The notes under the pieces were generated by a model that worked only from the letters and a program-made list of their open reading frames with translations, was not told where the DNA came from and did not search any database. A stretch of 51,654 bases of DNA from Akkermansiaceae bacterium UBA7890 (GTDB taxonomy: Bacteria > Verrucomicrobiota > Verrucomicrobiia > Verrucomicrobiales > Akkermansiaceae), in NCBI GenBank assembly GCA_002501065.1, contig DLRK01000214.1:1-51654 (forward strand), written 5' to 3'. Below, piece after piece: positions 1 to 8,794 of the stretch (position 1 is its first letter; each line of letters opens with the position of its first letter). The translations under genes were made by a program, and so were the position numbers.

Positions 1-440
1 GCGTAGTGGAACTCGCGGAACTCGGAACTGTTTTCCGGGAGGTGCTCAATTTGAGCACGGATCAGGAGGCCATTCTCGGAAGTCAAACCCTCCAGCAGCC
101 GGGAGAAGGCAAGACGGCGCTCAATAGGGTTGCTGTTTGCCTTGAAGGCTTTTCCGAGAGCCAGGATCTCCGATGCGGTGAGGGCTGTCGCCGTATGGCG
201 CAGGAGGTCTCCCTTTTCCGGACGTGAGAGAGCAGAAGAGTTGCCATGGAGAGGGGTCTGTCCTGCACCTGAGTTTCGATCTCCCCGTAGAGCGGTGCTC
301 TTGGCATCACCTCCGGAGGTGTGGGTGCTGGGCATGTCCCGCCGCCCAGCGATTGCACCGGGAAAGTAGTGGGACCCGAGGACGAAGGCCGCGATGGTCG
401 CGCATGTCCAGGATCCGTGAACCAGAGAGGTCTTTGGCAT
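1..440 (-). CDS. Membrane-anchored hypothetical protein, N-terminal part (runs off left edge)
   Basis: The reading frame is open from an ATG at 440 to the window edge, giving about 146 residues without a stop. It begins MPKTSLVHGSW, followed by a hydrophobic stretch (about residues 12-28) that reads as an uncleaved signal or membrane anchor. A polar Ser/Gly/Arg-rich linker follows to about residue 80. Then comes a helical segment with the phrase RLAFSRLLEGLTSENGLLI, which resembles repeated helical units of uncharacterised secreted Verrucomicrobia and Planctomycetes proteins. I do not recognise a named domain. The start is preceded by GTAGGATCAAGT, with a weak AGGA. The overlapping frames on both strands have no such domain-like periodicity. 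The rest of the protein lies outside the window, so function cannot be assigned. Confidence 0.6.
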   Translation of the reverse strand, partial: MPKTSLVHGSWTCATIAAFVLGSHYFPGAIAGRRDMPSTHTSGGDAKSTALRGDRNSGAGQTPLHGNSSALSRPEKGDLLRHTATALTASEILALGKAFKANSNPIERRLAFSRLLEGLTSENGLLIRAQIEHLPENSSEFREFHY

Positions 441-2295
441 ACTTGATCCTACAACGGCAGGAGGGACTCTTCAATACTGTCATGGGATTAACTGGGAGAG
501 TCTGCCAAATCCTGCTGGATCTGCAGGAAAGGCGTTATCTGATTCTCCGGAGAACAACGAAGAAGCAGGATGCCGTGACCTAACAGTATTAATGTTTGAT
601 AACTGAAGAGAGAGGCCTGCAATCGGATGCAGGATAACCTAACAGGATCTAACAGATGACTCGGACGGACCGGGAGCAGCAGGACCTTCCCGGGGGAAAA
701 CGATTGCTACGGAGGGGGGAAAGCGGGCCTTTCCTGTGGCTGGCGGGCTTCTCCACCGATTATTCCCAAAGCCTTTCCAGAAGGTTTGGAAGGCAGTGGG
801 ATTGTAACTCGTTCATTCTGAGAAGCTGTCACAGGTTTTCCCTATCGTATTCGCAACTTACTCACTTTTAATGGTTTATGCAGTTTTCCAGTTGACCGGT
901 TTTTGCCCCTGTGTTTAGATCATGGCGTTCCCGAAAGGGGACTTGCTCTTTGACAGAACAAGGGCGCGAGCGAGGCGCAAGCCAAGCTCAAGGCGCTCCG
1001 GGATAAACCCAGGTGCAAACCTGGACAATGGTCGGGAGGAACTGGCGTTCCCGGCCCCTGGGAAACCAGACTCATCATCTAATGGAGAATCTGATTTCAC
1101 AGGCCACATATCACCGGCTTCCTCGGAGAGGGTCGTTCCTTTCCGTGTCTAACGACCAGGAAGCCAGGCGGTGAGCGGTCCCGTCCTGCGATGCAAATCA
1201 AAGTGGCGCGGAATGGAAAAATCAGCCGCAAGCCGAGTTACGCCTCAGCTGGTCCGTGGTTTCGGGCCTTGAGGCGGACGCAGTCAGTCGACCTACGACT
1301 GTCAGTTGCTACTGTGAGCCAGTGTGGTGATCCACTACCCGGCGGTTTTGAACGAACAAAACGCCGTCGTATCCGTCCGGTGTCGCAACCGGGCTGAGAA
1401 AAGGGGGGAATGGAACACCGCGGATTGAGCGGTCCGTTGTGAAGGCGTCGGGAGGCCGGCGGGAAGCAGGGGGACGCGATAAGATCCGATCGCTGGGAGG
1501 CTCTCCCCAAAAGGAGTGGAGTCGTCCAGGCGAGAAGGGAAAGGCAACTTGAGGGGTAAGAGACAAGACCCGTGGCGCGAGGCCAACGATCCGTGACTTC
1601 CAGCTGTTTACAGCCTGTCGCAGATGCCGACCTTGCGGAAGTGGTGAGGGATGCACTCATTCTCAGAAGCATCCTGAGCCGGGTCCGGTGGACGCACGCT
1701 TGCAAGGTGTGCAAAGACCGGGCTGAGAAGTCTCACCCGACAAGCTGGTGGTGGTGACACCGTCGGCCGGTTCCGCTGCGGAACCGAAACGGAATGCAAT
1801 CGTTCATGCAGACCAGCGCAGCGTCGGGAAACTGACAGCCAGCGACACTCGACGGGTGAAGCTGGGCGCCAAATGCCAGTGTTCGGGGAAAGAGAGCGTG
1901 GCGAGCTCCCAAGCCCCATCTTTTCACCAGGCTCCGGCCTGACTGGAAGGACCAACCAAAGATCGAATTCGAAGAATTGGCCCGCGGACATTTGTCGGCG
2001 GGCCTTTTCACGTACTGAACCAGGCCCTGCGGACCTCCGTCGGAGAGCCTGTTGGGTGTCCTGACTGGATGGACGGGCCCGGGAAATGGCGTTCCGGGCA
2101 AAATGACCGGGATGTCCGCTGTTTTGTGCGGCTAAACACCCCGCAGGAGCGTCACCGCGTGGGCGGGTGACCGGAAGACCGTTGTTTTGTGGGGATTCCA
2201 CTCGCCGCGGGCCGCCAATGTTTCAATGATCCAGTCAGGCTTCGGCGAAAGTTTGAGCACTCTGGCGCCGTTTGATTGTCACCGTTCCCGTGAAG
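441..2295. other. 1.85 kb without a convincing protein gene
   Basis: Short open frames exist on both strands, but none has a recognisable domain or a consistent reading. What is visible: a 6-bp hairpin at 616-633 (CCTGCA/TGCAGG); the octamer CCTAACAG at 579-586 and 638-645, with a variant at 649-656, upstream of the left-edge gene; a hairpin at 1324-1335 (GTGG/CCAC); a larger one at 1341-1365 with GTTTTG/CAAAAC arms; a repeated 13-mer ACCGGGCTGAGAA at 1388 and 1717; a 5-bp hairpin closed by a UCCG tetraloop at 1928-1941; and a strong terminator at 1979-2008. The segment at about 956-1082 in one plus frame is open and reads somewhat protein-like, but a stop closes it upstream and it has no start codon. 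It may hold a structured RNA or decayed genes. Confidence 0.5.
1979..2008 (+). terminator. Rho-independent terminator
   Basis: A GGCCCGC arm (1979-1985) pairs with GCGGGCC (1998-2004). A further GAC/GTC extension closes an ATTT loop, and TTTT follows at 2005-2008. There is no T-run on the other side, so it acts on the plus strand. No protein gene ends before it, which suggests a non-coding transcript or the end of a degraded gene. Confidence 0.65.
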
Positions 2296-3819
2296 ATGAT
2301 GTCCTCTTTTCTCCCCGTCCTTGCATGTGGTTTTCTCCTTCTTCCGTCTCTCCAGGCCGGGGCGGCTTCCTGGTCTGAGTGGGGTGGTAGTCCGGACAAG
2401 AATATGGTCTCCGCTGAAAAGGGCCTGCCGGTCGTTATCTCGGGCGGGGAGGAATTCGAGGACAGGGAGGGCGAGATCAATCCCGCCACCGTCGAGGGCT
2501 GCAAGTGGGTGGTGACTCTCGGCACGGAGGCTTACGGGACGCCCACCATCGGCAATGGGCTGGTCCTGGTGGGAACCAATAACGAGAATCCGAGAAATCC
2601 GGCCATCGTGGGCGACCGGGGAGTGGTCATGGCATTCCGGGAGCAGGATGGGACCTTCCTCTGGCAATTGACCGTTCCCAAGCTGCCGGGAGGCGATGAG
2701 GTGGACTGGGAATACCTCGGGATCTGCTCTTCCACCCTCATCGATGGTGACCGGGGTTATGTCATGACCAATCGTGGCGAGGTGGCCTGCCTGGACCTGA
2801 AGGGTCTGGCGGACGGGAACGATGGTTTTCCGGGCGAGGGTCACTACATGGCCGGTCCGGGCAAGGAACCCCGGAAGGTGGGGCCGACTGATGCCGACAT
2901 CCTGTGGACCTATGACATGATAAAGTCCCTGGGAGTGGTACCGCACAATATCACCAGTAGTTCAGCGGCCCTGGCAGAGGGCAGGATTATTGCGACCACG
3001 TCGAACGGCCTCGATGAAGAACACGAACACAACTCGACCCCCGACGCCCCCTGTCTGATTTCCCTCGATGCCGTCACCGGCAAACTCAGGAACGTGGAGC
3101 AGGCTGGAATCGCAAAAGCGACCATGCATTGCAACTGGTCGTCGCCCTGTATCGGCAGGCACGGAGGACAATCCGCGGTTTTCTTCGGGGGCGGGGACGG
3201 CTTCCTGCACGCCTTTGATCTTGATGGGGAACAAACGGCGAAGGGGCACAGGACGCTCAAGGAGCTTTGGCGGATCGATGCCAACGCACCTGACTACCGG
3301 GTCGATGACAAGGGCAAGCCCCGCGAGTATCCCTCCTACAAGGGTCCCAGCGAGATCGTGGGGACGCCCGTTTACCACGAGGGCAAGGTCTACGTCACCA
3401 TCGGACAGGATCCCGAGAACGGTGACGGGGTGGGCATGTTGAGTTGTGTCGATGCGGAAACCGGGAAGGCGGACTGGACCTACCGGAAGATCAACCGCTC
3501 ACTCTCCACACCTTCGGTCAAGGACGGCCTGGTCTACGTGGCCGACTTCACCGGGCAGGTGCACTGCGTTGATATCAGGACCGGCAAGCCCGTCTGGGTT
3601 CACGATACCCTGAGCCGGATCTGGGGCTCCACCCTGGTGGTTGACGGCAGGATCTATATCGGAACCGAGGATGGGGAGGTGGTCATCCTGAAGGAGGGGC
3701 GCAAACTTGAGGAGATCGGGATCGCCGAGTTCTCGGGGCCCATTTATTCCAGCCTGGTGGCTGCCAACGGAACCCTCTACGTCCAGACGCAGGATCATCT
3801 CTACGCCTTCGGGAAGTAG
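2296..3819 (+). CDS. Secreted PQQ-type beta-propeller protein
   Basis: About 507 residues. The start at ATG 2296 (MMSSFLPVLACGFLLL) is chosen because it gives a clean signal peptide ending near AGAA. In-frame TTG (2272) and GTG (2290) are possible but add polar residues. The mature part begins with a WSEWGGSPDKN element typical of PVC proteins of the PQQ-like/BamB-like propeller family. It then has repeated blades of the type LVLVGT...GxxxAFREQDGTFLW, YVTIGQDPENG...CVDAETGKADWTY and VYVADFTGQVHCVDIRTGKPVWV. The family forms an eight-bladed propeller. In these bacteria it is usually not a PQQ dehydrogenase, and I see no catalytic signature, so a periplasmic binding or scaffold role is an inference. 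The gene converges on another propeller gene 14 bases downstream. Confidence 0.85.
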   Translation: MMSSFLPVLACGFLLLPSLQAGAASWSEWGGSPDKNMVSAEKGLPVVISGGEEFEDREGEINPATVEGCKWVVTLGTEAYGTPTIGNGLVLVGTNNENPRNPAIVGDRGVVMAFREQDGTFLWQLTVPKLPGGDEVDWEYLGICSSTLIDGDRGYVMTNRGEVACLDLKGLADGNDGFPGEGHYMAGPGKEPRKVGPTDADILWTYDMIKSLGVVPHNITSSSAALAEGRIIATTSNGLDEEHEHNSTPDAPCLISLDAVTGKLRNVEQAGIAKATMHCNWSSPCIGRHGGQSAVFFGGGDGFLHAFDLDGEQTAKGHRTLKELWRIDANAPDYRVDDKGKPREYPSYKGPSEIVGTPVYHEGKVYVTIGQDPENGDGVGMLSCVDAETGKADWTYRKINRSLSTPSVKDGLVYVADFTGQVHCVDIRTGKPVWVHDTLSRIWGSTLVVDGRIYIGTEDGEVVILKEGRKLEEIGIAEFSGPIYSSLVAANGTLYVQTQDHLYAFGK

Positions 3820-3833
3820 AAGAGGCGGGGGCC

Positions 3834-5114
3834 TTACCGGTTGCGGATCCCGTAGAGGGCCTTCTTGGTGCGTACGATGAGGAGGTCGCCCGAGACGGCC
3901 GGCGATCCCATGCACCCGGCTTCCAGTTCGTTGGTGGCAATCACCTTGAATGCCCTGTCGGCTGCAATGACGGTCCCCTTGCCATCCTCGTCGAAGAGGT
4001 AGATCCTGCCGTCAGCCAGGATGGGAGAGGCCGAAAAGTTTCCCCCGATGCGCTGCTTCCAGATCTCCTTGCCGCTTTTCGCATCCAGGCAGGCCGCAAC
4101 CCCGCCGTCGTCGACCATGAAGAGGAGGTCCCCGTGCAGGAGGATGGATGGTTTCTTGGGAGCGGCCTTGTTGTACTTCCACGCGACGTGGCTCCCACTG
4201 ACGAGGCCCTTTCCGCCGGGTCGCACGGCGATGAGAAGGCCCTTGCTGAAGCCCATGGTGGCGTAGATCAATCCGTGGCCGGTGACCGGACGGCAGGAGG
4301 AGGAGTGGGTGCCGATCGTTTCCACCCGCCAGAGTTCCTTGCCGGTCATGGGGTCGTATCCGTAGAGCGCCATTGCCCCGGCGCTCACGAGGAGGTCGTG
4401 TCCGCCCGCGGCCTTCAAGATGAGCGGGGTGCCATAGGCCTTGCGCATGTCGCCGTCCCGCTTGGGCTTGCCGTTCGCATCGAGATCACGGTAGTCCACG
4501 CTGCGGGGCGTCTTCCAGATGGTCTTTCCGGTCTTCTTGTCCATGGCCACCACGAACTGGTGATCGGCGCCGTCGAAGTTCAGGATGAGGAGACCCTTGT
4601 AGAGGATGGGCGACGAGCCGGCCCCGCGGAAATGATCGCAGACGAAGTCGCTGCGCTTCCAGACGACTTCACCATCCGAGGCCTTGAGACAGGCCGTGTA
4701 GGGCGATCCAAAGGTGAGATAGACCAGGCCGTCCTCGAGGACCGGGGTGGGAGAGGCGTAGGAATTGAAGGCGTGGCAGAACTGGGGATCCTCCACTTTC
4801 CAGAGGAGCTTGTCGTAGAGAACCTTCCCGTTGGACTTGTTGAGGCAGACCACCGACAGTTCCGTTCCCTTGGGATTGGCCTTGGTCACCCAGATGCGAT
4901 CTCCCCAGACCACCGGGGAGGACCAGGCCTTGCCTTCGACGGGTGTTTTCCAGGCCACGTTCTTCTTCTCGCCCCACTCCGTGGGGAGGCGGCTGGCCTC
5001 TGCCTGTCCCTGCTCGCCTGGGCCGCGAAACTGGTCCCAGTTTTCAGCTGCGTGGGATGCCGCATTGATCGAAAGGGAAAAAGAGAGGGTAAGGATTCCG
5101 GCTCGGATGGCCAT
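3834..5114 (-). CDS. Secreted PQQ-type beta-propeller protein
   Basis: A 426-residue protein with an N-terminal signal peptide (MAIRAGILTLSFSLSINAASHA). The WDQFRGPGEQG segment right after cleavage is the usual opening of the outer-membrane-biogenesis BamB-like/PQQ-repeat proteins of Planctomycetes and Verrucomicrobia. Blade motifs recur: WSSPVVWGDRIWV, ASPTPVLEDGLVYLTFG, GKTIWKTPR, GKELWRVETIG and GKEIWKQRIGGNFSASPILADGRIY. No membrane segment follows the signal, so it is probably periplasmic. No catalytic residues can be named. It is convergent with the similar gene at 2296-3819, and the two proteins differ in length and blade sequence, so they are not a simple recent duplication. Confidence 0.87.
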   Translation of the reverse strand: MAIRAGILTLSFSLSINAASHAAENWDQFRGPGEQGQAEASRLPTEWGEKKNVAWKTPVEGKAWSSPVVWGDRIWVTKANPKGTELSVVCLNKSNGKVLYDKLLWKVEDPQFCHAFNSYASPTPVLEDGLVYLTFGSPYTACLKASDGEVVWKRSDFVCDHFRGAGSSPILYKGLLILNFDGADHQFVVAMDKKTGKTIWKTPRSVDYRDLDANGKPKRDGDMRKAYGTPLILKAAGGHDLLVSAGAMALYGYDPMTGKELWRVETIGTHSSSCRPVTGHGLIYATMGFSKGLLIAVRPGGKGLVSGSHVAWKYNKAAPKKPSILLHGDLLFMVDDGGVAACLDAKSGKEIWKQRIGGNFSASPILADGRIYLFDEDGKGTVIAADRAFKVIATNELEAGCMGSPAVSGDLLIVRTKKALYGIRNR

Positions 5115-5227
5115 GCCGTGATCCTTGTCTGCCCCCCACTCCCGGTCAAAGGAGAAATATTACGGACCCGCAGGGCCCTTGCGGGTGCGTCCACCCCAAC
5201 CATGCCGGGGCGAGGTCGTCGGGAGGA

Positions 5228-7021
5228 TCATGGAGCAGGCTTGTCCCGGGAGAGGGAGAGTGCGGTCCCTTCCTGATACAACTTCAACCGTTCCCGGTGT
5301 CTGGCCAGTTCGGGTGTCACCCCACGCGACTCCAGGATGTTGATCACGCGAGTCGTGGTGTTTGCCGCCTCGGGGAACTTTCCGGCGGCGGCGTAGGCGG
5401 CCGCGAGGGTGCCGAGCAGGGCGGGGTTCTCGGACACCCCCGGGGCCTGCATCATGAAGGTGGCGTGTCCCAGGGCCCGCGGACCGTCCCTTACGTTCGG
5501 ATCGGATGAGGTGGCCCGCAACCAGGCGAGACTGTTGAGGGCCGGGATCTGCCGCGGGTTGTAGCGCAGACTCAATTGATAGGAAGCAAGCGCCTCGGTT
5601 TCCCTGTTTTCCAGGAGGGCCACTTCACCGAGTTGAAAGTGGACCCCGCCCAGTTGCATGTTGCGCTGGTGCTCGGCGGGAATCTTCGGGTCACCCGGCG
5701 GGGTGTCGTGCTTCTCAAGGAACTCCAGCAGGGTGGTTCGTGCCTCCGCAAGATAGCCACCCTCCAGGGAGGCCGCCGAAATCGCCATTGGATTGCCGGG
5801 GAAGTGCATCTGCGCCCAGGTGCCCGGGAAGGGAACCGCGGCCGCCAGCGCAGCCTCGGGACTCCGGCCCAGTTCCTTCCGGTCGGCAAGGACCTGTGCG
5901 ACCTTCACCGGTCCCTTGTAGATCGCACTGAGCCAGCCGCCCCGGTCGATGAGAAAGCTGACCGGGACCGGCATGCGGTGATGGCGATAGACGCTGGCAA
6001 GGATCGATTCTTCGAGGAGGGCGATGAGTTTCGTATCCGCCATGCCTCCATTTCCCCGGAACCCGAACCTGGCCAGGGCCCGGGCCGCCTGCGCGGGAGT
6101 GACCTGGTCGCCGGGGCCGAGGTGATCGACATTGAGAGCAATGATCTCGACGCCTTCCTTTGCGAAGTCCGCCCTGGCCTTCTCGAAGTCCTCCAATTCG
6201 GCGGCACAGGGGTTACACCAGGTTGCCCACAGGTTGATCAGGACTGCTTTCCGGTTGGCGAGATCTGTAATGCTTCGGGGCTGTCCGGAAAAATCGCGAT
6301 AAGTGAGTTCGGGAATCCTGAGCGGTTGCGAGAGGCGGATTCGGGCAACTTCGGTAGGCTCCCCCAGGTCGAGTCCACCCTCCGGCAGGGAGATCTTTTC
6401 CCGTTGCTTGACCGGTCTGGCCTGGCCGCTGCCCTGCACCAGCAGCCAGCGGCTTCCGGATTGCAGTCCTGAGAACTCTTCGGTCACTCCACCTGCCCAG
6501 CGTACTTCTACCTTTGAGACTTCCCGTTCGTTGCCCCCCAGGCCGAAGTGCAGCCATTTACTGGACTGGCTCATCAGACCGTTCCCCGCATGGAGCGTCT
6601 TGATCCGTCGCTGGGGCGAATTGCCGGTGACCAGCTCGACCTGCGAACCGATTCCATCTTGCGGGCAGTTCCTGGAAGGGTCTCCCTGCAGTCGAAAGGC
6701 AATCCACCCTGAGCCCTGCGGCGGAATCCTGTTCTGCAGGAACTGAGCACGCGGGGCGGAGCGGTTGGAAAGCCAGAGGTCGAGGTCGCCGTCATGGTCC
6801 CAGTCCGTGATCGCCAGCCCACGCCCGTCGGAGGGCAGGCCGAATCCGCTCACGGCCGAGATATCCGCAAAGCGGCCCTGTCCGGTATTGAGGAAGGCAC
6901 AATGCCGTTCCCGGCCGCTGAAGGAAGCCCCGTCGCGAATGCGCTGGGCCAGTTCGGAGAAGGCGGTGAGGTACTTGCCCTGCTTTTCCGTCTTTGCGGT
7001 GGTTTCCGGGGCCTGCGACAC
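5228..7021 (-). CDS. C-terminal half of FG-GAP/UnbV protein: ASPIC-UnbV, thioredoxin and TPR domains
   Basis: 597 residues if started at the GTG at 7021, but the frame stays open upstream through seven codons (SFYWRQV) to the UGA at 7043-7045 that ends the preceding gene. The first 95 residues are a propeller blade remnant (FGLPSDGRGLAITDWDHDGD, then DLWLSNRS) needing the upstream half to fold. Next come an ASPIC/UnbV domain (about 105-175), a TlpA/redoxin thioredoxin domain (about 235-385) with active site WCNPC at 268-272, and TPR-like helices (about 415-590). No signal peptide or ribosome site supports independent translation. I read this as the second half of one 1188-codon lipoprotein in which UGA is codon 584. 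Thioredoxin chemistry is expected in the periplasm; the partner is unknown. A separate gene or a broken gene is the alternative. Confidence 0.85.
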   Translation of the reverse strand: MSQAPETTAKTEKQGKYLTAFSELAQRIRDGASFSGRERHCAFLNTGQGRFADISAVSGFGLPSDGRGLAITDWDHDGDLDLWLSNRSAPRAQFLQNRIPPQGSGWIAFRLQGDPSRNCPQDGIGSQVELVTGNSPQRRIKTLHAGNGLMSQSSKWLHFGLGGNEREVSKVEVRWAGGVTEEFSGLQSGSRWLLVQGSGQARPVKQREKISLPEGGLDLGEPTEVARIRLSQPLRIPELTYRDFSGQPRSITDLANRKAVLINLWATWCNPCAAELEDFEKARADFAKEGVEIIALNVDHLGPGDQVTPAQAARALARFGFRGNGGMADTKLIALLEESILASVYRHHRMPVPVSFLIDRGGWLSAIYKGPVKVAQVLADRKELGRSPEAALAAAVPFPGTWAQMHFPGNPMAISAASLEGGYLAEARTTLLEFLEKHDTPPGDPKIPAEHQRNMQLGGVHFQLGEVALLENRETEALASYQLSLRYNPRQIPALNSLAWLRATSSDPNVRDGPRALGHATFMMQAPGVSENPALLGTLAAAYAAAGKFPEAANTTTRVINILESRGVTPELARHRERLKLYQEGTALSLSRDKPAP

Positions 7022-7045
7022 GACCTGCCGCCAGTAGAAACTTCA
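7002..7045 (-). promoter_or_regulatory. Candidate bacterial SECIS element at in-frame UGA
   Basis: Counting mRNA bases after the UGA (7045-7043): GUUUC at +2 to +6 pairs with GAAAC at +37 to +41. An upper stem CUG(bulged G)CGGCA at +9 to +17 pairs with UGUCGCAG at +23 to +30 (8 pairs, one of them G-U). The apical loop is GGUCG at +18 to +22. Bacterial SECIS models ask for an upper stem of 4-16 pairs, a short apical loop with G in its first two positions, and a loop roughly 16-37 bases after the UGA; all are met. The heptamer GCAGGUC lies at +15 to +21. In E. coli fdhF, as I recall the sequence, it lies at +16 to +22. The protein-coding constraint alone could give some pairing by chance. Confidence 0.55.
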
Positions 7046-8794
7046 CAAGTCCCCGGGATCCTCCTGGGTGATGAAGCCGTTGGCGACGAGGAGATCCTCC
7101 CAGCCATTGTTGTCGAGGTCCACGAAGAGGGAACTCCACGCCCAGCGTCCCATGGTCGTCCCGGAGGATATGCTGACGTCCTCGAACCTGCCGCTACCAA
7201 GGTTGCGGAAAAGCGAGTTGCCGCGGGCGTGGCGCTGATAGAGTGCACGCGTCGTTGGGTCTCCTCCCGGTTTGAACTGATCCTGGAAGGTGATGCGGTT
7301 TCCTGCCGAGGAGAACATGTTTCCCACGTAGAGGTCGACCAGGCCATCGTTGTCAAAATCTCCCCAGCAGGTGGACATTCCCGCCGCCACGTCCCGCACC
7401 CCGGCCTCTGCCGCCGTATCGGTGAAGACCGGTCTTCCGGATTCCCGCAGTTGATTCCGGTAGAGATTGTTTCCGCCGAAGTCGTTGGCCACGTAGAGGT
7501 CCAGGTCGCCGTCTTCGTCGAAGTCCTCCCAGCTTGCGGAATACGAAAACCTGCTGTTTCCGGGATGGAGGCCCGTTGCTTTGGTCACATTGCGAAAGCG
7601 CAGTCCCCCCTCGTTGCGCAGGAGTTCATTGCGTCCACCGTTGGTGGCATCGTGATAGGGAAGGGGGCGGGCCACGAATGAGTGGCGGGTTGCTCCCGAA
7701 CGCTGCACGTAGCAGCTGGCGAAGAGGTCGAGGTCACCATCCTGGTCGTAGTCGGCCGCGGCCAGAGAGTAGGGAACGGCGGCCGGGAAACTCTTTGCCT
7801 CCGCGCTGGAGAAGATCCCGGTGCCGTCATTCTTCATGATCAGGACGCCGGAGAGCAGGGCGATGGCCGCGTCCTGGTCACCGTCGTTGTCGAAGTCCGC
7901 AAAGAGCGAGCCGAAGCTGTGGTCAAGAAAACCGAGTCCGGACTCCCGGGAGCGGTCGAGCACCGTGCCGTCTTCCTGCTGGACAAGAAGACGGTTGATG
8001 AGTCCGCCGCCATCGCAGAGATAAACATCGTCCAGTCCGTCATTGTTGACATCCGCGGTGGTGAGTCCGTGCCATCCCCCCATTTCGATGCCGAGGAGGG
8101 TTTCGATCCGGCCCATCCAGTGATCGATGCTGCGGACGAACTGTTCCCTTTCCCTGAGGGAGGCCAGGACCGGACCCGTGGAGTCGACCAGTCGTCCCGT
8201 GCCGTGGCGTTCGCACTCTTCGTAACGCGTCGTGTTCAGCTGAAGCAGGGCGGGCGGGTCGTCCCGTGTCCATTCCGCATTCCACTCCGCATTGATCTGC
8301 AGCGTCTCGCCGGCGAGGTGGACGGACAGTTCAGTGGTGGCCGTATTGCCGGAGAGATGCACCCGGACAATCTTGATTTCGGCCAGGGAGGCGGAGGCTC
8401 CGGGAAAACTCTCCCGCAGGGCCCGCAGGGCGGCCATCAGATCGCGTTCCGTGCCGGCAGTCTCTTTCGCCCGCCGGATGTGGAAGGCCCCTTCGGGCAC
8501 CACATCTGTCAGGGGAAATCCGGTCAGTCCCTGCGAGGTGCCCTGTCCGATGACCTCGTTCTCCCCCTTGAGAAAGCGCTTCAGTTCGTCAAGTTGTTGC
8601 CCGGCTGCGGCGGAAAAGACCTCCACTTCCCAGTTTGCCAGAGATGGGTCGGGGCGCGGGGCCTTGCTTTGCGGAGGGGGAGCTGGCTCGTTCTGCCCCG
8701 GCGCTCTCGAGTGCTCATTCTCCTCCTTCCGGTCGCAGGCGGTGAGGAGGAGTGAGACGGCGAACAGGCCGAAGGGACGGAAAATTAAGCGCAT
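7043..8794 (-). CDS. FG-GAP repeat lipoprotein, N-terminal half (continues past UGA)
   Basis: 583 residues to the UGA at 7043-7045. The N-terminus MRLIFRPFGLFAVSLLLTAC is a lipoprotein signal with the lipobox Cys at 20. A unique region (about 55-240) of unknown fold follows. Then come at least six FG-GAP/VCBS calcium-type blades: DVNNDGLDDVYL, DFDNDGDQDAAI, DYDQDGDLDLFA, DFDEDGDLDLYVAND, DFDNDGLVDLYVGN and DLDNNGWEDLLVANG. The frame then meets UGA and continues in phase as SFYWRQVVSQ into the UnbV/thioredoxin half. CRTAC1-type proteins normally carry FG-GAP blades and UnbV in one chain, so termination here would cut the propeller. UGA is a normal stop elsewhere in the window (for example the genes ending at 5228, 21850 and 31505), so a general code change is excluded. 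Selenocysteine insertion or a nonsense mutation remain. Confidence 0.88.
   Translation of the reverse strand: MRLIFRPFGLFAVSLLLTACDRKEENEHSRAPGQNEPAPPPQSKAPRPDPSLANWEVEVFSAAAGQQLDELKRFLKGENEVIGQGTSQGLTGFPLTDVVPEGAFHIRRAKETAGTERDLMAALRALRESFPGASASLAEIKIVRVHLSGNTATTELSVHLAGETLQINAEWNAEWTRDDPPALLQLNTTRYEECERHGTGRLVDSTGPVLASLREREQFVRSIDHWMGRIETLLGIEMGGWHGLTTADVNNDGLDDVYLCDGGGLINRLLVQQEDGTVLDRSRESGLGFLDHSFGSLFADFDNDGDQDAAIALLSGVLIMKNDGTGIFSSAEAKSFPAAVPYSLAAADYDQDGDLDLFASCYVQRSGATRHSFVARPLPYHDATNGGRNELLRNEGGLRFRNVTKATGLHPGNSRFSYSASWEDFDEDGDLDLYVANDFGGNNLYRNQLRESGRPVFTDTAAEAGVRDVAAGMSTCWGDFDNDGLVDLYVGNMFSSAGNRITFQDQFKPGGDPTTRALYQRHARGNSLFRNLGSGRFEDVSISSGTTMGRWAWSSLFVDLDNNGWEDLLVANGFITQEDPGDL

Noticed and set aside
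956..1082. Protein-like plus-strand stretch read as QNKGASEAQAKLKALRDKP...
   Set aside because: An in-frame stop directly precedes it, there is no start codon, and it ends after about 42 codons. At most a remnant.
1238..1714. 158-residue open frame on the minus strand
   Set aside because: Other frames over the same bases are also open, the translation is rich in Arg, Ser and Pro with no hydrophobic core or domain, and it fits a GC-rich non-coding stretch.
4134..5276. 380-residue plus-strand open frame over the propeller gene
   Set aside because: It is the antisense of clear PQQ-repeat blades on the minus strand.
7043..7045. Reassignment of UGA to Trp in this organism
   Set aside because: UGA ends other intact genes in the window (5228, 21850, 31505), including one in an ATGA overlap, so it is a normal stop here.
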